NCBI RefSeq assembly: GCF_030580675.1
Contig: NZ_JAUQUB010000001.1
Coordinates: forward strand, 868,001-932,000
Direction: 5' to 3'
DNA length: 64,000 nt
Source of the DNA: Antiquaquibacter soli
GTDB lineage: Bacteria > Actinomycetota > Actinomycetes > Actinomycetales > Microbacteriaceae
In this document: positions 18,222 through 26,725 of the stretch, one piece after another
How positions within the stretch are numbered: the first letter of the stretch is position 1
Layout: the number at the start of each line of letters is the position of its first letter
Notes under the pieces: model-generated
Seen by the model: only the letters and a program-made list of their open reading frames with translations
Told to the model about the DNA's origin: nothing
Databases searched by the model: none
Program-made: the position numbers and the translations under genes

Positions 18222-19562
18222 ATGACGGATGCCCCGACCGCCCTCTCGCGACCGTCCTCCGTCCTCCGGCTCATCGCCGCGAGCCCCCTCACCCTCTGGG
18301 TCGCGTTCGTCGCCGCCCACCTCGTGCTCGGCCTGCTCGCGCTCTACGCACCGGGCCTGCCGCTCGGCGACGTCACCCTCGTGTACCGGTTCTGGATCGA
18401 GGAGGCTTTGGGCGGCGGGCTCTGGGTCGGCATCGACACGGCGTGGGTGTACCCGATCCTCGCGCTCGTACCGATGCTGCTCGCCACCGTGTTCGGCCCC
18501 GACCAGTACGGCGCGACGTGGCTGTCGCTCGTGATGGTGCTGAACGCGGTCGCGTTCGGGTTCGTGACCGGGTGGGGGCGCCGCCCCGAGCGCATCGCCG
18601 CGGGCTGGTGGTGGATCGCCTTCCTCCTGCTGCTCGGCCCCATCGCGCTCGCCCGGATCGACTCGGTCACGGTGCCGATCGCCCTCGTCGGCGTGCTGCT
18701 GCTGGCCTCGCGGCCCGTGCTCGCCTCTGCGCTCCTCGCCGTCGCGACGTGGATCAAGGTGTGGCCCGCCGCCCTCGTGCTCGCGGCCCTCATCGCGGTG
18801 CGGGACCGACTTCGGATCGTTGCGGGCGCGGCGGCCGTCACCGCGGTCGTGCTCATCGGTGCGCTCCTGCTCGGGGCGACGTCGAGCGTGCTGAGCTTCA
18901 TCACGGAGCAGACCGGTCGCGGCCTGCAGGTCGAGGCCCCTGTGAGCACCGTGTGGCTCTGGCTTGCGAAGGCGGGGGTGCCCGGCGCCTTCGTGTACTA
19001 CGACACGGGCATCCTCACCTACCAGGTCGAGGGCCCGGGGTCCGGCTTCGCAGCGGGCCTCATGACGCCGCTGCTCGCGGTGGCGGTCTTCGCGATCTCC
19101 GCGCTCGCCGTTGTCGCCGTGCGTCGAGGGGCGGCTGTCGGCGACCTGCTGCCGCCGCTCTCGCTCGGGCTCGTGACGGCGCTCATCGCATTCAACAAGG
19201 TCGGCTCGCCGCAGTTCGTCTCGTGGTTCGCGGTGCCCATCGTGCTCGGCATCGTCACGAGCGCCGCGGGCTGGGGTCGGTCCTTCCGCGTGCCGGCGAT
19301 CCTCGTGCTCGTGATCGCCGCCCTCACCCAGGTCGTCTACCCGTACCTGTACAACTGGCTGCTCTCGCTCGACCTGCTCCTCCTCGTCGTGCTCTCGGCC
19401 CGCAACCTGCTCTACTTCGCGCTCCTGGCGTGGGCGATCCGGGCAATCGTCGCGTCGCCGCACTGGGCGGAGGAGCACCCGGTGGGGGAGGATGGGCTGC
19501 AGACGGTGTGGCCGATCCGGCTCACCGACGGCAGCGCTCAGCCGCAGGCAGCGAAGGGGTAG
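18222..19562 (+). CDS. GT87/DUF2029-like polytopic membrane glycosyltransferase
   Basis: A 446-aa protein with roughly ten to twelve hydrophobic segments and an early DVTLVYRFWIEEALGG loop, resembling the GT87 alpha-mannosyltransferase fold of actinobacteria that uses polyprenyl-phosphate sugars to build envelope glycans. ARIDSVTVPIALVG and ATWIKVWPAALVLA match conserved segments of that family (the LKxWP block). Substrate unknown. ATG at 18222 is 8 nt after TACGCT (18208-18213), predicting a leaderless mRNA. The thiamine-binding gene follows 2 bp after the stop. Confidence 0.8.
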   Translation: MTDAPTALSRPSSVLRLIAASPLTLWVAFVAAHLVLGLLALYAPGLPLGDVTLVYRFWIEEALGGGLWVGIDTAWVYPILALVPMLLATVFGPDQYGATWLSLVMVLNAVAFGFVTGWGRRPERIAAGWWWIAFLLLLGPIALARIDSVTVPIALVGVLLLASRPVLASALLAVATWIKVWPAALVLAALIAVRDRLRIVAGAAAVTAVVLIGALLLGATSSVLSFITEQTGRGLQVEAPVSTVWLWLAKAGVPGAFVYYDTGILTYQVEGPGSGFAAGLMTPLLAVAVFAISALAVVAVRRGAAVGDLLPPLSLGLVTALIAFNKVGSPQFVSWFAVPIVLGIVTSAAGWGRSFRVPAILVLVIAALTQVVYPYLYNWLLSLDLLLLVVLSARNLLYFALLAWAIRAIVASPHWAEEHPVGEDGLQTVWPIRLTDGSAQPQAAKG

Positions 19563-19564
19563 TC

Positions 19565-19879
19565 ATGCTCGTAGCGTTCTCGGTCGCGCCGAGCGGCGGT
19601 CGCGACGACGACTCGGTGCACGACGCCGTGGCGGCCGCCGTCGCGGTGGTGCGGGCATCCGGGCTCCCCAACCGCACCGACGCCATGTTCACGACCATCG
19701 AGGGGGAGTGGGACGAGGTCTTCGACGTCGTCAAGCGCGCCACCGAGGCCGTCGGGCGCTTCGGTACGCGCGTCTCCCTCGTGCTCAAGGCGGACATCCG
19801 GCCCGGTCGTATCGGCGAGATCACCGGCAAGGTGGAGCGGCTCGAGCAAGCGCTCGAGCGGGAGGCGCAGCTCGACTGA
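19565..19879 (+). CDS. Thiamine-binding protein, MTH1187/YkoF family
   Basis: A 104-aa single-domain protein of the MTH1187 family: LVAFSVAPSG at the start, then MFTTIEGEWDEVFDVVKRA and VSLVLKADIRPGRIGEITGKVERLEQAL. Family members bind thiamine or related compounds and often accompany HMP/thiamine uptake; here the neighbour is a glycosyltransferase instead, so co-transcription gives no clear role. Confidence 0.82.
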   Translation: MLVAFSVAPSGGRDDDSVHDAVAAAVAVVRASGLPNRTDAMFTTIEGEWDEVFDVVKRATEAVGRFGTRVSLVLKADIRPGRIGEITGKVERLEQALEREAQLD

Positions 19880-19997
19880 TCGAGCGTGATCGATTGCGCC
19901 ACGGCGCGGATGGCTTCGGCGGGGTCGGCCCTAGACTGGTTGCTCGGCTCGACGGCGAGCGGCACCTCCTGTACGCGCGCTCGATCGGCCCCTTCTC

Positions 19998-21260
19998 ATG
20001 ACCCTCACACCCACTCGCATCCGACTCGCTCTCCTGGCGCTCGCCCTCGGCGGATTCGGGATCGGCCTCACCGAGTTCGTGGCCATGGGTTTGCTGCCCA
20101 ACCTCGCCGCTGACCTGCTGCCGGACATCTGGTCCGTCTCGCACGAGCGCGCGAACGCGCAGGCGGGATGGCTCGTGTCGGCCTACGCCGCGGGAGTCGT
20201 CATCGGCGCCCCGACGATCGCGGCGGTCGCCGCCAAGTTCCCCCGCAAGCAGCTCCTGCTCGCGTGCGTCGCCCTGTTCACGCTCGGCACCCTCGCCTCC
20301 GCGCTCCTGCCGACCTTCGAGACGGTTCTCGTCGCGCGTTTCGTGGCAGCGCTCCCGCACGGCGCCTACTTCGGAATCGCCGCTCTGGTCGCGGCGTCGC
20401 TCATGGGCCCCGGCAAGCGCGGCCAGGGGGTGGCGCTCGTGCTCTCCGGCCTCACCATCGCGAACGTCATCGGCGTGCCGACCATTACGTGGCTCGGCCA
20501 GGAGGCCGGCTGGCGGATCGCCTACCTCGCGGTGGCGGCGGTGTTCGCGGCCGCCTTCGCGGCCATCGCGCTCGTGGTCCCGTTCCAGCCGGGCGACCCG
20601 GCGGCGACGGTCCGTCGTGAGCTGGGGATCTTCTCCCGCGGCCAGGTGTGGCTCGCGCTGCTCATCGGCTCGATCGGCTTCGGCGGCTTCTTCGCGGTCT
20701 ACACCTACGTCGCCCCGCTCGTGACGAACGTCACGGGTCTCGACCCGGCCGTCGTACCGTGGGTGCTCGTCGTCGCGGGAATCGGCATGACGGTCGGCAA
20801 CTTCGTGGGTGGCCGCGCGGCGGACCACAGCGTCATCCGCACCCTCTTCCTGTGCTTCGGCGCGTTCTTCATCGCCCTGCTGGGACTAGCGCTCACGGCG
20901 CAGTGGACGGCCGGACTGTTCGTCTTCGTGTTCCTCGTGGCGGCCGCGGCATCCGCCCTGTCCCCGGCGATCCAGACGCGGCTCATGGATGTCGCGGGCG
21001 ATGGTCAGTCGCTCGCGGCGGCCATCAACCACTCGTCGCTCAACATCGGCAACAGTCTCGGCGCGTACCTCGGCGGCATCACGATCGCCGCGGGGCTCGG
21101 CTACCTGTCCCCGACGTGGGTGGGCCTGCTGCTCGTGATCCCGGGGGTTCTGCTCGCGGTCGTCAGCGTCGCCCTCGAGCGCCGCGCGGGCAACCGCTCA
21201 GAAGGAGCGCGGGGTGTCGCCCTCGACGAGGATGCCGTCCTCGATCGCCCGCTTGCGTAG
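19998..21260 (+). CDS. MFS transporter (AraJ-like drug/sugar efflux type)
   Basis: A 420-aa major facilitator with about 12 membrane helices. Visible signatures are GIGLTEFVAMGLLPNLA in helix 1, GWLVSAYAAGVVIGAPTIAA, and GAYFGIAALVAASL. It resembles the AraJ/YdhP group exporting sugars or drugs; substrate not predictable. A TAGACT box lies at 19931-19936. The last 21 codons are antisense to the C-terminal codons of the convergent response regulator (63-bp overlap), and this tail (RSEGARGVALDEDAVLDRPLA) is unlike usual MFS C-termini. Confidence 0.88.
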   Translation: MTLTPTRIRLALLALALGGFGIGLTEFVAMGLLPNLAADLLPDIWSVSHERANAQAGWLVSAYAAGVVIGAPTIAAVAAKFPRKQLLLACVALFTLGTLASALLPTFETVLVARFVAALPHGAYFGIAALVAASLMGPGKRGQGVALVLSGLTIANVIGVPTITWLGQEAGWRIAYLAVAAVFAAAFAAIALVVPFQPGDPAATVRRELGIFSRGQVWLALLIGSIGFGGFFAVYTYVAPLVTNVTGLDPAVVPWVLVVAGIGMTVGNFVGGRAADHSVIRTLFLCFGAFFIALLGLALTAQWTAGLFVFVFLVAAAASALSPAIQTRLMDVAGDGQSLAAAINHSSLNIGNSLGAYLGGITIAAGLGYLSPTWVGLLLVIPGVLLAVVSVALERRAGNRSEGARGVALDEDAVLDRPLA

Positions 21261-21866
21261 CGCCACCTTCGTTCCCACGTCGAAGCCCGCGACGCGGTAC
21301 TTCTCGCGGATCCGCTTGAGGTAGCTCTTCGCGGTCTCCTCCGAGATGCTCAGCTGGAACGCGACGGCCTTCACCGGCTCGCCGCCGCCGTAGAGCGCCA
21401 TCACCCGGCGCTCCTGCGCGCTGAGCTTGGGGGAGCCGCCGACCTCGCCGGCGTTGAGGGCGAGGTCGAGCTCGGCCGAGACGAACGGCTCGCCCTCCGC
21501 CGCCGCGCGGATCGCTTCGACGATCATCCCCGCGTCCTCGCTCTTGACGAGGTAGCCGAGAGCGCCCGCCGCGAGCGCCTCGCGGACGACGTTCGGCTCG
21601 GAGTAGGTGCTCATCAGCACGACCTTCACGCCCATCGTCTTGAGCGTGTTGATCTTGAGCGAGATCGGGATGTTGTCCTTGAGGTCGAGGTCGAGCAGCA
21701 CGACGTCGACGGGGAACTCAGGGTGCACGGTGAGCTCGGGCCACGTCGGTACCGCGACGACCATGTCGATGTCGGACGCGGCGCTGCGGATCCACTCGGT
21801 GAGTGCCCCGAGGAGCATCTTGTGGTCGTCGACGAGCGCGAGCCGGATGCGGTCTGAGGATGTCAC
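21198..21866 (-). CDS. NarL/LuxR-family response regulator
   Basis: A 222-aa regulator. Receiver domain (about 7-125): acidic pair Asp13-Asp14, phosphoacceptor Asp59 in VVLLDLDLKDN, and the Lys of GYLVKSED. HTH domain (about 148-205): LSAQERRVMALYGGGEPVKAVAFQLSISEETAKSYLKRIREKY, with LSISEETAK replacing the usual LxxSxxTV. It is the output of the kinase encoded two genes upstream on the same strand. The gene starts 25 bp after the stop of the membrane protein. Confidence 0.92.
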   Translation of the reverse strand: MTSSDRIRLALVDDHKMLLGALTEWIRSAASDIDMVVAVPTWPELTVHPEFPVDVVLLDLDLKDNIPISLKINTLKTMGVKVVLMSTYSEPNVVREALAAGALGYLVKSEDAGMIVEAIRAAAEGEPFVSAELDLALNAGEVGGSPKLSAQERRVMALYGGGEPVKAVAFQLSISEETAKSYLKRIREKYRVAGFDVGTKVALRKRAIEDGILVEGDTPRSF

Positions 21867-21891
21867 GGTCGTTCCTTCGCTGGGTGTTCGG

Positions 21892-23145
21892 TCATTGGTC
21901 CGCGGGGTTGTCGACGAGGGCCTGGATCTCCACTCGGAGGCTCTGGTTCTCGGTCGAGTCGACGTACTTGCCGACTCGACCGATAGCTTCCCATGTCGCC
22001 GGGTCGACGCGGTTGCGCGGCGCGCCCGTCGTCGTGATGACGATCGGCACGGAGATCTTGCGCCCCTGGGGGGTGTCGACGGATGCCGTTGCCGGCCCGA
22101 TCACGAGGGCCACGGTCCGGGCGGCGCTCGCCTTCGTACTGTCGCTCACGAGCAGCCACGCGGTGGACAGGAGCCCGTCGCGCTGCTGGGGGTCGAGCAG
22201 CCCCGCGAGGGACCCCTTGTCGGTGAGGGTGACCGCCTTGCCGAGCAGGTCGGACTCGGTGATCGCGTGGTACAGCCACGTCTCGCGGCGCCCCTCGATG
22301 AGGTGCAGGCGAAGCTCCGTGGCGAGGGAGGCGGCCGTGCTCGCGGTCTTCGGGTCGAGGGGGAGCTTCACCTTGCCGGTCGCCACGCTGTCGAGCAGCT
22401 CCTCGGCGGCGAGGTCGAGCCGGGCGAGCTCCTCGGAGGCGAGCATCCCGACGGCGAACCGCGGGGCCGACACCGTGGACTGCACGAGCACTCGGTCGAG
22501 CTCGATCTGGACGAGCCGTCGGAACCCGGAGACGACGAACACGCCGATGACGGCGGGCAGCACGGCGAACGCGAGGGTTGTGATCTGGCCGCTCGCCGTG
22601 TCGGCGCTCCAGGCCGTGTTCACGATCATCGCCGTGGCGAGCGCGGCGCCGAGCACGCCCACCGAGACGAGGACGTCGACCGTGCGCCGCAGCGTGACGA
22701 CGATGAGCAGTCCCATACCGGCCGTCACCGCGGCGGTCGTGTAGAAGCCGACGTTGTGGAGCGGCCAGACCGCGTACAGGTCGAGTGCGACGCTCGCGCC
22801 AAGGCCGAGGAGGAAGAGCACGAACGCCCAGTCGGGCAGCAGGTCGCCGCTCACCCGGGCGGTGACGAAGGTCGCCACGAGAGTGACGATGAGCACGAGC
22901 CACGCCGCGAGAGCGGGGTACGGGTTGGGGTACACGTCCCAGAGTCCGAGGAACCACACGAACCCGTACACGGCGCGCAGCGCGACGACGACGGCCGCCC
23001 CGATGCCGATGAACCCCGTGCCGAGGCTCGAGCGGCGCGGCGTGGCCGCACGGATGACGCGGCGCGTCGCATCCGCCTCCCGCCGCCGCGACTTGCCGCC
23101 GATGATGACGCCGAGGGTGTTCTCCTCGGGGATCGCTGAGCTCAC
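21892..23145 (-). CDS. Membrane protein between kinase and regulator, possible degenerate histidine kinase
   Basis: A 417-aa protein of unknown role: a basic N-terminus, about six membrane segments (roughly 45-215), then a 200-residue cytosolic part. The cytosolic part has the length and rough pattern of a dimerisation plus ATPase region (a helix ending LLDSVATGK, later TAWLLVSDSTKASAARTVALVIG) but no HDT-type phosphorylatable His, no Asn of the N box and no DxGxG. I infer a pseudokinase-like partner of the neighbouring kinase; it may also simply be an unrelated membrane sensor. GTG start overlaps the kinase stop as GTGA. Confidence 0.7.
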   Translation of the reverse strand: MSSAIPEENTLGVIIGGKSRRREADATRRVIRAATPRRSSLGTGFIGIGAAVVVALRAVYGFVWFLGLWDVYPNPYPALAAWLVLIVTLVATFVTARVSGDLLPDWAFVLFLLGLGASVALDLYAVWPLHNVGFYTTAAVTAGMGLLIVVTLRRTVDVLVSVGVLGAALATAMIVNTAWSADTASGQITTLAFAVLPAVIGVFVVSGFRRLVQIELDRVLVQSTVSAPRFAVGMLASEELARLDLAAEELLDSVATGKVKLPLDPKTASTAASLATELRLHLIEGRRETWLYHAITESDLLGKAVTLTDKGSLAGLLDPQQRDGLLSTAWLLVSDSTKASAARTVALVIGPATASVDTPQGRKISVPIVITTTGAPRNRVDPATWEAIGRVGKYVDSTENQSLRVEIQALVDNPADQ

Positions 23146-24305
23146 TTCGGCACCTCCAGGACCACGGTCGTTCCCGAGCCGGGGGCGGAGAACAGGCGCG
23201 CCTTGCCGCCGACCTCCTTGAGCCGCGCGACGACGGACTCCTTGAAACCGAGTCGCGCGGAGTCGACGTCGTCGAGGGCGAAGCCCACTCCCGAGTCGGT
23301 GACCATGGCGCGCACGGTCGTCTCGTCGTCGGTGATGGTGACGTGCGCCTCGGTGACGCCCGAGTGCCGCCGCACGTTCTCGAGGCACTCGGCGAGAGCG
23401 AGCAGGAACGCGTCGAGCACGTGCGTCGGCAGCAGCACCTGCCCGGTTCCGTGCCAGCTCACCTCGAGCCCCATGCGGCCGAAGCGCTGCTTCACCGACT
23501 CGAGGGTGGTGCCGAGCACCGTCTCTTCGTTCGATTCGAGGTTGTAGACGCCCGAGGACTGCGGCGTGGGTGTGGCGCCGAGCCGGAGCTGCCGCAGAAG
23601 TCGGGCATCGTCGGCCGCCTGCTGGCGCATCGCCTCGGGGGCCACCCCGACCCCCGAGTGGGCGAGAAGCGTGAGTGTGGCGAGCACGGTGTCGTGCAGC
23701 AGCCGGGCGCCCTGGCGACGCTGGGCCTCGGTCTCGCTCGCCTGCCGCTCGGCCCGGTGGGCCCGGCCGATGCTCGCGATGCGGCGAGCGGCCTGCGGCA
23801 CCCCGGCGCTGATCCAGAACCCGATGACGGTCGCGAGGAGCCACCCGAGCACGAGCAGCGGCAGTACGCGCAGAGGCGGTTGGAACGGCGCCAGCAGCAC
23901 GGTCGTCAGCGCCGTGACCGCAACGAACGAGAGGCCGAGCATCACTCGCCGCACCGGCTCGGTCGTCAGTACGACGGCGAATGAGGCGAGGGAGCCGGCA
24001 CCGAGCGAGGTCGCGGCCGAGATCGCGGACGGGCCCGGTCCGACGGTGCTCACGAGGGAGATGAGCAGCAGGATGCCGATGCCGGCGCCCATCGCGAGCA
24101 GCACCCACCGGCGCGACCTGCTCACCCCCACCCGGTACTGGCTGAAGCCGATGAGCGCGTAGAAGGGGAAGCACAGCACCCAGGTGAGCATGTCGATGCC
24201 GCCTGGGATGGTCAGGCACACCAGGGACACGACCGTGAAGCAGAGGCCGTACACGCGTGCGGTGCGCTGCAACAGACGGTCGCGTTCTTTCGCGATGAGG
24301 TCCAT
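23142..24305 (-). CDS. HisKA_3-type sensor histidine kinase
   Basis: A 387-aa kinase with about six membrane helices (20-170), a dimerisation helix with LLHDTVLATLTLL (phospho-His 204), N box LALAECLENVRRHSG, and G1 box DSGVGF; ends VLEVPK. It lacks an extracellular sensor domain, so the signal is probably intramembrane or comes through a partner. Operon order kinase, degenerate membrane protein, response regulator, with GTGA coupling at the first junction. Confidence 0.92.
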   Translation of the reverse strand: MDLIAKERDRLLQRTARVYGLCFTVVSLVCLTIPGGIDMLTWVLCFPFYALIGFSQYRVGVSRSRRWVLLAMGAGIGILLLISLVSTVGPGPSAISAATSLGAGSLASFAVVLTTEPVRRVMLGLSFVAVTALTTVLLAPFQPPLRVLPLLVLGWLLATVIGFWISAGVPQAARRIASIGRAHRAERQASETEAQRRQGARLLHDTVLATLTLLAHSGVGVAPEAMRQQAADDARLLRQLRLGATPTPQSSGVYNLESNEETVLGTTLESVKQRFGRMGLEVSWHGTGQVLLPTHVLDAFLLALAECLENVRRHSGVTEAHVTITDDETTVRAMVTDSGVGFALDDVDSARLGFKESVVARLKEVGGKARLFSAPGSGTTVVLEVPK

Positions 24306-24379
24306 GTGCCCTCATGCTCGCACACCGTGCCCCACTATTGGGGGTGGCGCACCGAGCGTCGTACCCCGGATCGGCACGG

Positions 24380-24564
24380 TACAGTCACTAGTACAAGAGG
24401 GGTACGCGATCACGATCGCAGACCACACAAATCGAGTCGACCGGGGACCTAGCCCCGGACGACGGCCGGCGTCCCAACCCGAATTCGACGCCGGGGCCGG
24501 CTCACAGCACGTGCCGGTCCGACCGGGGGGTTGCCAGGGGCCGCAGCTATCGCGTTGCGGCCCC
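24380..24564 (+). ncRNA. Candidate structured RNA: four consecutive hairpins in an intergenic region
   Basis: A TACAGT box (24380-24385) is followed by hairpins at 24441-24458 (CCGGGG/CCCCGG, 6-nt loop), 24466-24494 (CCGGCGTC/GACGCCGG), 24514-24526 (CCGGT/ACCGG) and 24537-24564 (GGGGCCGCA/TGCGGCCCC). The last could end this RNA, or on the other strand end the lipoprotein transcript. The 277-bp gap (24306-24582) holds no convincing gene. I do not recognise a known RNA family; GC-rich chance pairing remains possible. Confidence 0.4.
24537..24564. terminator. Terminator hairpin downstream of the lipoprotein gene
   Basis: A 9-bp perfect stem (24537-24545 with 24556-24564) and 10-nt loop, 18 bp past the stop of the minus-strand lipoprotein gene. 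No U-tract. It could serve both strands. Confidence 0.6.
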
Positions 24565-24582
24565 GCCCTCGTTAAGCCGAGC

Positions 24583-25428
24583 TCAGTAGGGCAGACCGCA
24601 GTAGTCGGCGAAGAAGTCGTACAGGCTCGAGCGCACGTCATCGGAGACGGGCACGACGATGCGACCCGCCCGGCCGTCCGACGTGTCGACGTCGAACGGG
24701 AAGAGCGTGCCCTGCTTGTCCTCCGCGATGGCGTGGGGATCGCAGCGCGAGGGCTCGACGAGCAGCCTCAGCAGCACGGCGCCGGAGTCGGCGTCGATGA
24801 CTGCGTCGAGCCGCAGCTCGGTGACGTGCGAGCCCGAGTCATCCACGAGCGACAGCAGGGGAGTGTCGCGCGCCGAGCGGACCGTCAGGGTGCCCGGGGC
24901 GGCTGTGGGTGTGACGGTGAAGTCGAGCTGTGCGGGAGCGCCGGCGCCCGGTGTCCACGAGGCCGCAGCGGGGGGCGTGATGGTCGCATGGGATGCCACG
25001 GCCGCATCCAGGCAGTCCTTCTCGTTGATCGCCGTCACGATGTCGGTCTCCTCCAGCACGACGACGGCGGTCGCGGGGGAACCGTCGGCGCGCGAGAACG
25101 AGAGCTCGACGGCGTCCCGGATCGGCTCGTCGCCGCACTCGGGGTCGCCGAGCAGCACCGGGAGGTCGCGGGCACTCCCGGCGGGCACGGTCTGCGCCCG
25201 GTCGAACGACGCGGGCTCCGCGAACCGGCTCGACTCGAACGTCGCCCCGGTCACCTCGAGGGCGTCGGCGGTGCCGTTCGCGACCCGGATCTGGAGCTGG
25301 TGCAGCGCTCCGTCGAAGCGGGTCTGGAACACGGAGACGGTGATGCCCGCCGGCAGCGCGGTCGACGGCGCCGAGCATCCCGTGAGCACGACCGCGAGCG
25401 CGAGGAGAACGCCGATCGCCCGAGCCAT
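24583..25428 (-). CDS. Lipoprotein of unknown function
   Basis: A 281-aa predicted lipoprotein with lipobox VLTGC (Cys about 18). The mature part looks like beta-rich domains (QLQIRVANGTADALEVTGATFES) and contains paired Cys (DPECGDEP, EKDCLD, SRCDPHA, ADYCGLPY). No family is recognised. The ATG at 25428 is 6 nt after TATCAT (25440-25435, minus), suggesting a leaderless mRNA. It follows metX on the same strand by 26 bp but seems to have its own promoter. Confidence 0.75.
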   Translation of the reverse strand: MARAIGVLLALAVVLTGCSAPSTALPAGITVSVFQTRFDGALHQLQIRVANGTADALEVTGATFESSRFAEPASFDRAQTVPAGSARDLPVLLGDPECGDEPIRDAVELSFSRADGSPATAVVVLEETDIVTAINEKDCLDAAVASHATITPPAAASWTPGAGAPAQLDFTVTPTAAPGTLTVRSARDTPLLSLVDDSGSHVTELRLDAVIDADSGAVLLRLLVEPSRCDPHAIAEDKQGTLFPFDVDTSDGRAGRIVVPVSDDVRSSLYDFFADYCGLPY

Positions 25429-25454
25429 TCCTCGATGATAGGGCTGCGCTGACG

Positions 25455-26654
25455 TCAGGACTCGAGGAGCCGACGCAGATGGTCCCCGACGAGGGCGTCC
25501 TCGATGAGGAAGCCGTCGTGGCCGAACGGGGAGCTGATGACGACGGGCTCGGTGCCGTCGAGGTTGGCCGGAAGGTGGGCGGCGATGCGCCGCTGGTCGG
25601 CCACGGGGAAGAGCCGGTCGCTGTCGATGCCGAGCACGAGAGCCGTCGCGGTGGCGCGGCGCAGGGCATCCACCGTCCCGCCGCGACCGCGGCCCACGTC
25701 GTGCGAGCTCATCGCCTGCACGAGCGCGATGTAGCTGTTGGCGTCGAAGCGCCGCGTGAACTTGTTGCCGTGGTAGTCGAGGTAGCTCTCGACCGCATAC
25801 CGGCCGCCGCCGCCGAGCGGGCTGATGCCGCTCTGCCAGCTGCGCTCGAACCGGTCGTTGAGCTCGGTGGGGGAGCGGTAGTTGAGCAGGGCCATCCGAC
25901 GGGCCAGCGCGAGGCCCTGGTGCGGGCCCTCCTCGGCGTCGTAGTAGTCGCCGCCGGCGAACAGCGGGTCCATGCGGATCGCCTCGAGCTGCACCGAGTT
26001 GAGTGCGATCTGGTCGGCGTTGGAAATGGCCGGGGCAGCGAGCACGGCGACGCGCTCGAGGCGGTCCGGGTTCGATATCGCCCACTCCAGGGACTGCATG
26101 CCGCCCATCGAGCCGCCGATGACGGCCGCCCACTTCCGGATCCCCAGGGCCTCGGTGAGGGCGAGCTGGGTTGCGACCTGGTCGCGGATGGTGATGAACG
26201 GGAAGCGCGATCCCCACTCGCGGCCGTCCGGGGCGTAGGACGCGGGGCCGGTCGTGCCTTGGCAGCCGCCGAGCATGTTCGGTGCGACGACGAACCACTT
26301 CTCGGTGTCGACGGCCTTGCCGGGGCCGACGATCCCGCCCCACCAGCCGCCGGTGGGATGCCCGGGCCCCGGGTCTCCGATGAGATGGCTGTCGCCCGTC
26401 AGGGCGTGCACGATGAGCACTGCGTTCGTGCCCGAGGGATTGAGGGTGCCGAACGTCTCGAACGCGACGCGCACGACCGGCAGCTCGCCGCCGCGCTCGA
26501 GGGGCAGTGCGCCGATGGACAGGAACTGGCGGATGCCTTCGGGGTCGCCCTCGCGCCACGCCCCGGTGACGGGGGGCTTGCCGATGAGGGAGCGCGCGTT
26601 GGCCTCGCTGATGAAAGCGGAGGGAACGGTGTCCTCGGGGGTCTGCCAGTCCAT
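25455..26654 (-). CDS. metX: Homoserine O-acetyltransferase
   Basis: A 399-aa alpha/beta-hydrolase-fold enzyme activating homoserine for methionine synthesis. Nucleophile elbow GGSMGG (Ser182), acidic residue in GIDSDRLFP and catalytic His in SPFGHDGFLIED are present, as is HALTGDSH near residue 90. It pairs with metY upstream, which uses the acetylated product. ATG has a GGAG site 7 nt away. Confidence 0.95.
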   Translation of the reverse strand: MDWQTPEDTVPSAFISEANARSLIGKPPVTGAWREGDPEGIRQFLSIGALPLERGGELPVVRVAFETFGTLNPSGTNAVLIVHALTGDSHLIGDPGPGHPTGGWWGGIVGPGKAVDTEKWFVVAPNMLGGCQGTTGPASYAPDGREWGSRFPFITIRDQVATQLALTEALGIRKWAAVIGGSMGGMQSLEWAISNPDRLERVAVLAAPAISNADQIALNSVQLEAIRMDPLFAGGDYYDAEEGPHQGLALARRMALLNYRSPTELNDRFERSWQSGISPLGGGGRYAVESYLDYHGNKFTRRFDANSYIALVQAMSSHDVGRGRGGTVDALRRATATALVLGIDSDRLFPVADQRRIAAHLPANLDGTEPVVISSPFGHDGFLIEDALVGDHLRRLLES

Positions 26655-26681
26655 GTCGTCTCCAGTATCCCGGAAACGCCG

Positions 26682-26712
26682 AGGGCGTCCGTGTTTGTTA
26701 CACGGACGCCCT
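26682..26712. terminator. Strong hairpin between metY and metX
   Basis: A 13-bp perfect stem (26682-26694 with 26700-26712, AGGGCGTCCGTGT) and a 5-nt loop, 13 bp past the metY stop and 27 bp before the metX start. Most simply a terminator or an attenuating hairpin that lowers metX relative to metY; no SAM-riboswitch core is visible. Confidence 0.85.
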
Positions 26713-26725
26713 GCTGAGGAGGAGG

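Noticed and set aside
24312-24641. A 109-codon minus-strand frame in the hairpin-rich gap
   Set aside because: Composition unlike neighbours, no ribosome site, overlaps the lipoprotein end and the hairpins.
26655-26725. SAM riboswitch ahead of metX
   Set aside because: Only a simple 13-bp hairpin is present; there is no multi-helix core and the space is too short.
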